A DNA stretch of 64,000 nucleotides, taken from assembly GCF_040807025.1 (NCBI RefSeq), contig NC_090952.1, positions 23,743,068 to 23,807,067 of the forward strand. Direction: 5' to 3'. Every line of letters begins with the position of its first letter. Position 1 is the first letter of the stretch. Positions 46,201 through 58,299 of this stretch are shown here, one piece after another. The translations under genes and the position numbers were made by a program. Origin of the DNA: Struthio camelus. Its lineage: Eukaryota; Chordata; Aves; Struthioniformes; Struthionidae. Below the pieces are notes generated by a model, which did no database searches, was not told where the DNA came from, and saw nothing but the letters and a program-made list of their open reading frames with translations.

Positions 46201-49200
46201 TGAAGCGTCTTTGTGGATGATGGCAATGTACCGAGGTAGGGGAGGGTGCGTGATTTCCTGGCATGAGTCGACTGTTAGACTGTAGCTGGACTTTGCTACA
46301 CTTGAAGCCTTAAAACTTTTGCGTCTTTTTGTTCCTGCTTTCAATTAGGAGAAGTCGCGACTCCTGCCCCAGAACATCCCCAAGCGAGCAAGCAAGTGAT
46401 GCTCTTGCAGATTGAGGAAGTGGACTATTTCCCCTCGGTGCAGAGTTTTGCTTGCTTTTTCCTTCTCCCCTAAAAAGGAAAGGGCTGAATCGGGGGCTGC
46501 GGTGCAGGTGCCCCCCGAGCGCTGAGCGAGGAGGGCATGCTGGGAGGAGGAAGCAGATAGTGAAAAGGCGCACCTGTCCAAAGTCCGCCCGGGCCGGCTG
46601 CCCGGCGGAAACCCCTGGCTGTGCTGCCTTTGCAGGTTGGGGAACAGGTTCTGACGTTGCAAAGGAAGGTGCGTGGAGCAAGGGGGTTGCATGGGTTTTG
46701 TTTGCAAAGCAGAGGGAGCAAAACCGGATCTTCTCCCTGCGTCTCCTGGCATGGAAAGACAGCCCTGTCCTCCCAGGCTGGTTGCAGTTAATGCTGCCGG
46801 CGGAGCCAGGCTTGCAGCAAGGCTGTCCTTGTCCTTGTTGGTGGAGATGGCCCTCTGCCGAAGGCAGGAGGAAGGAGTACGTCGCTATGGATGAAAAATG
46901 TCACCCTGCTACTTTCTAGATATTTGCATATTTGTACCTTATCCTTCAGTATAGTTGTTTGCAATCTGCAATTTCTTTAATTTTATTTTGAGTTGAAAAC
47001 AGGAAATTGTGGCTGAATTTCATGAGCTTTGTTTCTTATTTAAGGAATTAAAAACATCTTCAGGTTTTGGGGTTTTTTTATTTTTGCTTAGGTCATAGCT
47101 GCCAATTTAAATGCTATCATTATTTTTATTCTTTCTGGTGCATTTTAACACATGGAAATGTTAGCTCCATTTCATGAGATGGCATGTGCCTGCTTTGCTT
47201 TTACAAATGGAAAAACTTCACTGTTGTCAGGCCTGTATGTAGCTGGCCACGTCCCAAAGGTAGTCAGAAGAGCATATTTGGAGGGTCGTCACATGGACAT
47301 CGAATTTATATGGCTATGTAGCTCTTAACTAGGGGGATCTGTATCAGAAAGAGTGCCTCCATAAAGCCATGATCACTAGGTAGAGGAGGACTGTGTGTGT
47401 GTTTTTTTTCTTTTAATGAAGCGCGATCACCAGGCAGCCCTCTGCGTGAAGTCCATAAGGCTGCGTCACCATGAAGCATTGCCGAAGCTATCAAGGGTCT
47501 TCTCTTGCCAAATCTGTGACTTGCCAGTGGATGACCAGTCCTCTGGCGCAGATGGGTGAAGTAGCGAACATTTCACAAGAAACTACTGTGCGGTTCTGAA
47601 ACCTGTTTTTATGCTTTGACACTGGCACTAGCTATGTTTAAAAAAGAAAAAAAAAAGACAGAAAAAGCTATTGCCAGTGGTGTATTCCTGTTTTTCTCGC
47701 CTGACCGTGTGTGGTGCCTTTCTGATTAGGCGAATGTCCCAGGAGGAGCATGTAGGTGGTTCTGGGGAAGCACAGAAGTAAAGTGGCTGAAGGGTAGCAG
47801 GCAAATATTGTTAAGAATGAAAAATGCTCTAGTTCAAATGACAGTGTTTGCAGCAAAATCCATTTTGGTTAAAGCTGTTTTTTGGCAAATATCCCACAGC
47901 TTTATGGAAAAAACAAATCTGTTTTTTGGCTTTGTTTGCTTTTTTAATGGGGAATTTGAGGAAAAAATGAGAAGCCCCACAAAGAAAGTAACTGTCTCTC
48001 AGCCAGATCTCCTCTCGTTACTATTCCTTCTGCCTGAGGCTTTATAATTCTGCGTATTTGCTGTTCTCAGTAGATTTTTTTTTTCTTTAATTACATGAGA
48101 TTATACCCAGTGTTTTTTTGGGTTACATTTATAAAATCTCCTGGAGAAACGCAGTTTCCTTTGCGTTGTGGAGTACAATCACTGACTGTAAGTACTTTTT
48201 AATGGATTTTCATCTTGACAATTTTATTTTTGTCTCTCCATGTTCTCAGAATTATTGACTCAAAGTATTTGGCTTTCAGACTGTTTTGGTGGCTGCTGGA
48301 GGACAGCGTGGGGCCCTCTGCCTCTCTCAGCCGGCCTGGAGATGGGGGTCTCGAGCACTCTGTGTAGCCCTTCTGCTCGCAAGAGAAGTGGTGGGAAAAA
48401 AAAAAACCCTAAAGATAACTTTCAGCATAGATTATCTGTTCTGTAACGCAGCTGACTTGGGGCAGGTGTGCAGAGCTATTTCCTGCCTCAAGAGTTCAGT
48501 GGGGAGGAAGAGAACTAAGTTCCTTGTTCCTAAGTTCTCACTCAGTGCATCGTAAAGGTTTTTTTTGATTTTGTTTCTTAATAAATTAAAAAAAAAAACA
48601 CTTGGTTTTCATTGGCGGTTCCTGACTTAGCTAGAGCCAGGGAGAATCCTCTCGTTAACCAGAGCTATTTTAATATCTGAGCTTGCACAAATAATACGTT
48701 TAATTATGCAGTTTTTTTTTTTCCCTTGTCTTATTTGTATGTTCAGGTCTTTGTGCGGTTTCTTTCTCTTTTGATGTTTACACAAATGCATTATCTTCAT
48801 CTGTCTGGTTTATGTTTGGTATGCCACTAATTGAGCCAATATCCTGTTTGTTGAAATGAGAGAGCGCTCTATCATAGTACATTTTTCCAGGGTGTAAAAA
48901 CCTTGCACTATTTGGGCTGCCCAGTTGGAGAGGAAACTGTTGGTTGTACTGCGGCAATGAAACATGGGTGGTATTTCTCCTCATGTAAACAGGTCTTAGC
49001 TGCGAAGGAGCTCTGAAAATCCTGCTGGAGGTAACGCAAGATCTCTTTCTCCTCCTGGCCTCCATGTTGGAGCAGGGTAGAGCGATGGTGGAGAGGTGGC
49101 AGCGCCCACCATCTCGGGCGGACGGGGCTTTGGCTGATGTTCCCGCCGTGCTGGCTCTTTGGTTGGGATCAGCGTGGGATCAAGGAGCCGTTCAGGACTA

Positions 49201-52109
49201 TTGTCCCCGGCAGATGGACGCTAACATGTTTTGACCATGACTGGCAGAGAGGGCTACAAAAGCCAACGTGGTACTACCACCTGCTCTCCTCAGGCCAAGC
49301 GCTTGGGCTAAAAACGTGTAGGATTCTGGCAATCTTATTTTTTCTTTTTTTTTTTTAATCTGAGCTAGCCCCGCTTAAAAGGGTGCTTTTAAGAGCTCGC
49401 GTTGAATAGCTTTTTCCCGCGTTTGCCGGTTGCTCGCACAGCAGGTTGATGTGGAGGACGCTAGCAGAGGGGGCTGTGTCCTGTCCGTAGCCGTGGGGTG
49501 GTTTTCAGCGCCCGCTTTTGCCGCTCGGCTGAGGCAGGTTCCCGTTACGGGCAGCCTGGTTGGGGGACAGCCCCTCAAGGGATGGGAGCTATCCAAGAGC
49601 TTTTCCTGGCTTGGGGGTGAAATCCTGCTGCTGGGAAGGCGGGGGAGGTTTTCACGTGGTTTTTAGTAGGGCACAAGCTTCTGTCCTGGGTCTTTAGTGG
49701 TAAGGGCATTTTGGGGTCACTTTTTATCCCACAGTGTTGGGAGAGGCAGGATATGCAGTTTCCAACAGAGCCCTCGGTTTAGTATCTCTTTCTTTACAAT
49801 GAATTGCTCTTTCCCTGGAAAGCCGAGACGGCTAGAGGGAAAGGCACGTGGAGCTCCGCTTGAAGGTCGGCTTTCAACGACCTGGTTGTGACTGTGGCAC
49901 GTGCAGGTGGTCTGGTAACCCAGGGAGGGAGAGATGATGGTTACCACCCCCGAGGAGCACAAAGGAGGATTTTCCTATGCAGAAAGTAATTTTCTTGGGA
50001 ATTCCCACAGGCCCCAGGGCTTAATAGTGGGAGTGTGGCCCCGCTGGTTGGAGTGGTTCTCGGTCGCTTCCCGTGGTGCCTAGTACCTTGCTTTGCATGT
50101 TGTACCGGAACCTCTCTCTTGCTCCAAGCGCTGAAGTGCGCCTGAATTGCAGGTTTTCTTTCCCGCTTTCAGATTAGGTCCTTCTCTGGCATGCAGCTGG
50201 CAGCTGAGGCTGCGCAGTGGGGTTGGGGTAGAGCGAGGCGGGAAGGTGCCTTGATTAACTAGTGATGCTTCTCTGAGGGTAAAGCTGCAACCGGCTTTTG
50301 TCTGTTGTTTTGGATTGGAGAGGTGAGCTGGGAACCTGTAATGGGGTTCAGCAGTCTGCCCCCACCTTGAGGGCTGTTCTGAAACCACGCACGTAGACCT
50401 CAGTGGTAGCATTTGCCCAGACTTGGTCATTCACGGATGTCTCTCTTGTTGGGTCGGTGTCAGGCTAGAAGACAAGCTTTGTGATCATAATTTGGGCTTG
50501 AATGAGTGGAAGGCAAGGCCCTCTTTGTGTCCTAAGTTGCTCTTTCCAGAAAAAAATTAAGACTTCTAATGTGCGTTTGACTTAATGTACACACATGGAC
50601 ATAAATCTCTCCTTTCTGTTCGGTCCCTGGCCCTCTTGGCAGTAAATTTATGAACCCAAAGCTGTCAACAAAGTAAGATGGAAAAATAAAAGCCAGACAG
50701 ACTTTGGTTGTGTACGATATTTTAAGTAACTGTAGGTACCCGCTATGGAAATAATTAGGATTATTTGTTGTGTTGAAGGGAGGTATGTCATTGAGGTATT
50801 GTACGCTCTGTAGTTTCCCAGGCCTGCAAGATGGATTAGCAGCTGAGTTAACAGATGCAGTAAAGCTTGACTGAAAATAGTTCACTGTTGTTAAGCGTAG
50901 GTGAAAGGGCTTTGGTTTGGGTATCAAAGAGTGTATTTTGACTGCTTGACAGGTTTGCAAAAAATCATTTCAATATTATAAACTTTCTCTGGCGAGTCTG
51001 GGGAATTTTTCTGTGCCATTAGAGTAATCAGCAAAAAACTGAAACGCGCATTGATTAATAACCTAAGTGGAAGCACAGGGGAAACAAGTGGTTTTAATAT
51101 TAATAAGGGAAATAAACCGTTTATATAAAATGGTTGCTAATTGAGTGGGATGTGAAATACACTGCGCACTGGCATACGCTGCCAAATGGCAGGAGTTTCA
51201 TAGCCCTGTCGGTAAGGACTTGGAGCCCGCTGGCGCGTGGGGATGTGTTCTGGGTTAAGCCCTCTGGGGCAGGAGGAAAGTAGGGTGCAGGTGGGAAGTT
51301 GGCAAGGTACGGACAAGCGCCCGCGATGGTTACGTTGGGGCCGTGTCCTCTGCCGCTGTGAGCGGGCTCGACGCCGTGCGCCCGGCTTCGAATCCCGATG
51401 AGAATGGCAAGCGTTTTGGGGAAATGGATAAAAAGAAAGGAAAGTTGTGTCCGATTGCGTGACCGTGGCCTGTAGGATGGAAAACGACTCGTCTCGGAAA
51501 CGCAGGATGTTGTTTTGTGTCTGCTTGTGCAAGATGGAGGGAGGAAGCCGTGCGAGGAAGAAGTACTTGTGCGTGGAAATAGGCAGACTGCATTAGAAAT
51601 TGTGATTCAGGCTGGAGACTGCAGCATTCTGTGCTGAGGGCCACCGAGAGGGATGTGGCTGTTAATGTCCCAGCCTGTTTTGATTCGCTCTTTCTTGTAG
51701 TCTGTGCAGCGCGAGAGGGCACGGTGGGACCATGGTGTTTGGAGGACGCGAGCGCAGGACCTCCTAATTCTGCCATCCCTTGTGGATGCATCGTCTCCGC
51801 TAGCGGGGTCTAGGTGCTGTTCTACATCTCCTCCTTCCTGGCACGCCACCTTCTCGGTAGGAGTGTTCTCCCTAGTTAAACAAACGCACGTCCTACAGCA
51901 GCACCACTTGAAAGCAAGCAGTGAAGAGTGACCAATCAGCAAAAAAAGGAAAACTCGAATAAGAGCCGTCAATTAATAATCTGAATTTCTTGCTTATTCC
52001 AGGCAAAGGGTGTGCTTTCAAGCTGGGTGAATATGTGAGAGGAGCTTGGAGAAGGCAGTAGAGTCACTATGGGCATACTGTGTACCTGAGAGGAGGGTTT
52101 TTTCCCTCC

Positions 52110-52215
52110 TTTTGGTGTTTGCAACTTAGTCTCATTTCACCTGTAAAATGTAGGTATACCAAGATACAATCTGCATTTCTGTAGTGCTTTTCGTTAGGGA
52201 ATATCCCAAAAAGCA
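52110..52215 (+). mobile_element. Possible ancient L3/MIR-like repeat relic
   Basis: CTCATTTCACCTGTAAAATG, then TCTGTAGTGCTTTTCGTTAG and CCCAAAAAGC, resemble the conserved 3' segments of ancient amniote CR1-L3/MIR-type repeats (a CTCATCTGTAAAATG block, then a TAGTGCTTT...CTCAAAG block). Divergence is high, so the assignment is tentative. Confidence 0.35.
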
Positions 52216-55200
52216 ACATAAGCAGTAATGAGAAGGACCCATCCTTGCCTTTCAGGGCAGGACCATTGTGGTCGTGTGTTGTGCAGCTGGGGCTAGGTGA
52301 GCCCATGCTGAAAGCCTGTTAGGGGCTAAGAGCAAACAAATGGACTAGGAGCTCCAAGGCCACTTCTTGAGGAGCTGAGCCTCCTCGGCTCGTTTTGTAG
52401 CAAAGACGACTGGCAACTCTGTGGTATTTTGGGTGCCATTAGGGTGGACAGTTCGATAGCTGTCTCTCTCAATGACTTTTCCAGAGTCAATCACAAGCGC
52501 ACGCTTTTCTTTATGCTCCTAGTCCCTTGCTGAGGTGGGGCAGGAGCCACGGAGTTGTGCTCGGGGGTGACGCTAGTGTTTCTTGTCATCTTTGTTGGGG
52601 GTTTAGTAAAGCTTCAGTAGCATGTCAATTATATATGATGGGTGGAAGCCTAATATTCTGTGATAATTAGAACGTAAGTCTAGTGTGAAATCGGATTAGA
52701 GTCCGGCATTACAGTCCGGGATTCCTTTTGTCATTGATTTGGAGGAAGTCATAAAACTCTTTAAAAAAGATGACACAAGCTGATGTGGGTTAGAGGAAAG
52801 AGGGAGCGTGTGAGTCTGAAGTGATGGTGCTGCATGCCAGTCCTGGAATAATATTTGCCTCCAAGTGCTTGAAAAGCCGTACTTGCTACAGTCTGCTTTT
52901 TCACATTGGAAAAATGTCCAACAGTAACATCTCAGAGTGTAAAGTGCTTTTAGGCGGTTCACTGAGTTGCGGTGAAGGACTAGGCTGTGTACAATAGTGT
53001 TTTAAAGAAATAGCAACCCACCTAGCCCCCAATTAACTTCTTCCTGAAAGCTTAGCTAGTCTTGCAGCCTGATACGCCTAAAGTATTGAGGTTGGTCAAG
53101 TCAATAAGAAGCAGGCTGGGATGGCATGCGAGACTGGACGTCCAGAAACAACATTTTGAAAAGGTCTTGAAAGTTGTTTGGTGAAGGGAACTGCTTTTTA
53201 AGATAATGAAGCCCCTGAATTTGCACTGCGCACTTACTCATTCGATGAAACATGTTTTCCAACACATTGCAAAACAGGTACTTGATTTGGAAGAAACTGT
53301 GTGTGCCTGCAGTCTGCTAAATGTGGGATTTCTGTAATGGTTTAAATCATAAGTTTGCAAGGTTGCCTTTTTGAGCACGTTTCACTAAATGTACAAATGG
53401 TAAACACAGAAATGCAACGGTACACGATGTTAAACCCGCACCTCTGTTTCAAAGACATGTACTGTTAACTAGCCAAGGAGCAAGTTTCCTCTGTAGTTTT
53501 GTTCCATCATTCTTTCTATGTATTTAAAGGTATGTATTTAAAACAGAGAGAAGGTATTGCTGTGACAGCACGTGGGAAAGATCTGCTGCAAGTCCATGAC
53601 AAGTTGCTGCTATGGTGTGCATATGCAGTAGATACTTCAAGTAGTTCTCTGCTACCTAAGTTCTTTTTGCCGTGCAGTTCCCGAAGTGATGATTGCAAAT
53701 CCTGCCAAACAATTCAATAAAAAGCATAACTTGAAAGGAAGCTATGGCAGAATTGTATTTTGCTGTGCTCATATGGTGATAAATTACGAAAGCTGCAGAG
53801 TCTTTAACACTCAACAGTAGATGAAGTATTGCCTTGTATGGGCATTGTTTGATGAGTTTTAACTTGGGAAATAATTATTGCCGAATGTGTCCTTGGCAGC
53901 GAGCATGCACAGTGAGTGTTATTTATATAATGCGCATAGACATTAGATATCTGTGTAAGTGGACCTAAATACTGGTACTATCATCTTCTTTTTCTTGCAA
54001 GAATTCACTGCCAGTAGGAAAAGACTAAGACTGCTATCTTTGGTTTTATCTCTAGCTTAGTTTTTTTCTGTGTGAATAACTAGTCCATGCTCATGTGGAC
54101 CATTGGCAACAGTTGCTTTCCACATTTCATCATTTTCATTGCTCTGTGCCACACTTTTAGTACTGCTGTATTTTGAACCTTTTGTCTGGCAACGCTTGTC
54201 CTTCGGTGTCTATCCGTGGAGACTTGCCTAATTAACAAAACCGTAGCTATTCACCGCTGCGGTGTGTGATAAATTTGTAAATCAGGCAAGCGATGCCACA
54301 CCGTGATGTTGTTCATGGGTGGGACTGAGTATTGTGAATGGATGCTGAACAAATAAGGAAACCTGTGAGCTCTGCCAGCTAATTTGAAATAAAAGCTAGA
54401 AATGAGATTCCTTGCCAGTTGTGCCAGTACCTGTTGCTTCATTCAGCCAGGGAGGTATTCTCAGAGATGTGGAGGTGCTGAGGACAACCTTCCCAGCGGG
54501 ACAAAAGGGGCCCTGGTGTCTTTAAGGACTCTCTGTTGGTACTTCCACTGTGGCGGCAGAAAATGGCACAAAAAAACAGCCCATAGTCCTAAAGTGTCTA
54601 TTCTTTAACAGTGGATAATAGAGTGCCTCCTCTGTATTAACTCAGTAGCAGGAGCTCGTAGGCTCTAGGCAGAGCTAATTCTTGATCAGCGGCCAAGACC
54701 ACATAGTGCTGACATGACTGAGAAATATCTTCCATAATTAGATTGCTTGGTCATTCATTTTTGAATGTCTGAGTTGCGCTTTGGAGCACAATTTCTTAAT
54801 GATCAACCAAATAATAAATCAAGCTTGTGCAGATCCTATCAATAGGGTTTGCCTTGCGTAGCTTTGCACGTGCATACCGGTGAAGCACCCTGCAAGTCTG
54901 GGACAAAAGGGATCAAAGGAAAACATTTTTGCTTTTTAACATTAGCTCCTGACCCAATACTAATATTCTTTTATCAATAAAGAGATTTGAGCACTTGTTA
55001 GAAACTACTGTTTTAGGGATCTTAAGGTGTCTGTGGACTGCTTCAGAAGTGTTTGCAAAATATGACATGGAAAAGAAATCTCATTATCAGCAGGTCTGAA
55101 TTTGCTGAGTAGGGTAGACGTCTACCCCTCCAACACAAAAGAATTAGAGGTATATAAATTGTAAACACCGAAGCAAGGAACATATAATGAAAACGGTTAC

Positions 55201-55243
55201 TGAAATCATGAAGTGTGTTTCAAATAAAATATTTCCAACATAT

Positions 55244-55261
55244 CCCCCCCCCCCAAAAAAA
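55244..55261. repeat. Compound homopolymer C11-A7
   Basis: Eleven C are followed by seven A. It is another member of the Cn-An class seen at 39277. Confidence 0.9.
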
Positions 55262-56192
55262 TTTAGAACTAGTTCAAGTGTTTTGAAATTAAATGATTTT
55301 GACACCTCAAAACTAGCTGTTGCTCTAGCTGTAATTATCACTTTGCTGCTATTTATTTGTTTTCCATCATGCCAAAGAGCCTTAGTCCTGCATTAGCATC
55401 ACAGCAAAGAGATTCAAAGTGAAATAAAGCTGCTTCTCCTGGGAACTCTGTTAAACGCTAGCATTATTTGCTCTTTGCTTGCTAGTAAGGTAGGTTTATT
55501 TAGGAATGCCAGGCCTGCTGCTCAGTGTTGCATCTATATTGCTCTGTAGTACTGTGACTGTGTGGCCTCCAAATTGTTTTCTGTGCGGTCCTTGGATTGT
55601 TAGCTGGAGTTGGACGGAGCGGTGCGGGATTTGCTCGAGCTGATGTTTGTACGCTTAGCTCAGCCCGCCTAGCCCTGCTTAGAAATCGTGGTGGGTTGTG
55701 CAGTGCTTTGGGTGATGATATGGCATACTTACAAACTGTGCTTGTAAGTCGTGGAGGTGGATTTGGTGGAGCAGGATCCAAAAATGATGTTTGTGCCTCT
55801 TTCCCAGCTTTCAGTGAGTGATCAAACTAAACGCTGGTGCACCTGTGCGTCGGGGCTGTAGCGTGGCGGGGAAGGAAGAGCAGGCAGGCTGCTTGGCCAC
55901 GAGCCTGAGTTCTGGCCTAGCTCAGCATTGTGACCGCCTCGTCCCTCAGGAGAAAAGTAACTAAAGAGAAAGTGAGGCTTTCTTCATTTTCAGAAAGCTG
56001 TCTTGGAGCAGTGTTGCTTCCTGTAACAGACTCTGAGCTTTCCATAATTCAAGAGTGGCAGGTGGTCTTGTGCAATAAATTAGTTGTGGCAAAATTATCT
56101 GTTGGTCAAGGTCTCTCTATAATGCCAAAGAAAACAAATAAACCCTGTAGCACAAAAGGAAGATTGATTTAGGAGAAGAGTTTCTCAGGGTT

Positions 56193-56231
56193 GATATATA
56201 TATTTATATATTTTTTATATGCATATATTTT
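56193..56231. repeat. TA-rich low-complexity stretch
   Basis: Alternating TA/TTTA sequence of about 40 bp in GPC4 intron 1, about 1.9 kb upstream of exon 2. It looks like a decayed (TA)n microsatellite. Confidence 0.8.
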
Positions 56232-57012
56232 TAAGAGGCCCTTAAGCATCTGAAAGAGAGATACTAACATGTTTAGGCTAGAAAGTCATGCAAAGTCACA
56301 TGCGGGTTGGATAGTTGGGGCAGATTACAGTCGGGGGATTCGGATACTTGCACAAGGCAGACAGAGCGGGGAGCCGCTCGTGTTAGTCACGAGCGGGTTT
56401 CGTTTTGCACAGTGCAGACTTTGCTTTTGTTTCTCTAAACACTTCTGATGCTTTAGCAGGTAAGATATCCTCTTCAGGACAGGCTGTGAATCATGCTCTT
56501 GCTGAAAGAGCTATTTTCTGCGTAGTGGGCTGCTCAGTCCTCTGCAGCTCTCGCTGCGAGTCTTTATGAACCTTTGTGGTATTTGGAGGTCATGGCTGAC
56601 TTCCAGGGTGTGAGCAGGTAGGAAGGAGCCTTTTCTTCTCCATCTGTTTCCTCCAGCTGAAGATTAAGGTTTGGCAATGGGATTTGTGAAATGGGAGAGA
56701 ACGTGGCGGCAGCTTACATGTAGGCTGTGTCATTTAAAATACCATCTGACGTGGAAGTTTGAGTTTCCCATCATAACTGGTTGTTTTGATCGTGTCTTCA
56801 GTGTTGACAAAGATTTGCACAACTTACCTAAGTTTGGACCACTTTAGCATCAGCCCATCTGCATCTGATGTCGCTGCAGTATGTGATGTGTCAGATAAAG
56901 CAGCTGAAGATCGCTACGCCCGCAAAACCCGAGAGGAGCATTTCACTGAAGGCGCTAAAAGAAGACAACTTCATCCTGCGCAGCAACAGGATGTTTAAAA
57001 GCTAATTATCTA

Positions 57013-57065
57013 GGGCCAGATTCTGTGCCCAGATTCTCTGGAAAATCTGGAGCAACTTGCCTAGA
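57013..57065 (+). mobile_element. Possible ancient reptile/bird interspersed repeat fragment
   Basis: GGGCCAGATTCTGTGCCCAG, then AAAATCTGGAGCAACTT, resemble a repeat common in reptile genomes with GGGCCAGATTCTG...AAATCTGGAGTAACT. This is recognition from memory and no family name can be given safely. The copy is short and diverged. Confidence 0.35.
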
Positions 57066-58140
57066 GCGTAATTGAGAACAGAGTTTGGGCAGCAGCTGAT
57101 GTTCAAAGCACTGAACTTGCTGGTCACCTGGGAAAACATCTGGCTGTGTTTGTCCCTGAAGTTCAGCAGACCTCTTAAACGGCTTCCCTGCTAGAAACAA
57201 TAATGTTTTAGCTATTAAAAATATTCTGTGCCTGTAATTTTAAAATGCTGCTGGCTGGTTTTCCTCCGAAAGCACATGAGCCAGTGAAGGGTTGTGCCAT
57301 GCTTTACAAGCTGTATTGCCAGGCAGATAACTGATTGCACTTTATGATTGAATTGCTTCTCAACAAACACAAGAATCTCTTAAATTTTAAAACGAAGTTA
57401 AGGTACATACTGAAGCACTTTGAATCTTCTGATAAGCAAACTTTAGCCGTATGACTTCTACGAAAGAGTTGTCCTTCAGGGTGAAGGAAAAAAAATCCGT
57501 CTGAATTCTCCAAAACAAACGTCCAGTTTCACCCAGGATAATGACAGAAAACAGTAAAATAAGGCGCTGGGAAATGTAAAGCCTTAACACGAGCAATTGC
57601 ATAAAATTGTAATACTAGGGATAACTATGTTTTTACAAGAATACTTTTCTTTTGATAATTGGAAAGGGGGGCGGGATGAAGAAAAATAATTTATCTGTGC
57701 AAGAAAGACCATTGTGATTGATGTTGTATCGTGTTAACTGAACAAATTGAAAGCAATTAAAGTACTTACCAAAAACTTCATGGAAGGCACTGTAATATAT
57801 ACAGATCACTTTGCTGGTTCTTCAGATTATGCTGTGCAAGATTACTATCCATTTATTCAATCCCTTAACCAAATAAATAGGAGGACATTTTTAATGTTGT
57901 TGCAGATAGATCAAGTTACGGCATTTTTAGGTGCACTATAATGATCCTCTACAGAATTCAGTTTTGATATGCAAGAGGCTAATCCGGTGCCCTCAGTGAG
58001 AGAAAATTGCAGTGGGTTGAGATGGTGCTGCTGGGGCAGTGGAGTGCAGCTGGTCCTTGCATCCCTGCACCCTGCAGACTGAGCTCTCTGCTGTTGTAAA
58101 GAGGAATTCTTTTAACTTGAGATATTTCTTTGCTTTTCAG

Positions 58141-58299
58141 GTGACCACTTGAAAGTCTGCTCGCAAGGCTACACATGCTGTACTCAAGAAATGGAAGAGA
58201 AATACAGTCAGCAGAGTAAACACGACTTCAGAAACGCCGTCGTAGAGCTTAGCAATCACTTACAAACAATGTTTAGTTCCCGATACAAAAAGTTTGATG
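58141..58299 (+). CDS. GPC4: Glypican-4, second coding exon
   Basis: Second exon of glypican-4, encoding residues 57 (split) to 109 and the first base of codon 110 when joined to exon 1. It begins [20 protein letters not shown], the hallmark glypican segment HLK/R-x-C-x-QG-x-TCC-x-x-EMEE. Cys63, Cys69 and Cys70 are conserved core cysteines that form disulfides in known glypican structures. It continues with [10 protein letters not shown] and ends SSRYKKFD, matching GPC4 best. The acceptor is TTTGCTTTTCAG at 58140 and the donor GTGAGT at 58300. The exon is 159 nt, phase 1 at both ends, so skipping would keep the frame but remove the cysteine motif. The usual Pro after the first cysteine (CPQ) is Ser here. 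The next exon lies outside the window. Confidence 0.95.

Larger units (their letters stand above)
22725..58140 (+). other. GPC4: GPC4 intron 1 (35.4 kb)
   Basis: A large first intron from GTGAGT to TTTTCAG, phase 1. About 23.1-28.5 kb is largely unique A/T-leaning sequence with no gene seen. About 28.5-37 kb is more GC-rich and patchy, with a minisatellite, an orphan CpG patch and a CR1 tail. About 37-58 kb is mostly unique, with microsatellites and old repeat relics. No internal exon with coding conservation was recognised. Human GPC4 also has a long intron 1; the size here is compact, as expected for a bird. Confidence 0.9.

Noticed and set aside
51330-51410. tRNA-like B-box string CTTCGAATCCC
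   Set aside because: No matching A-box, acceptor stem or cloverleaf could be folded around it.
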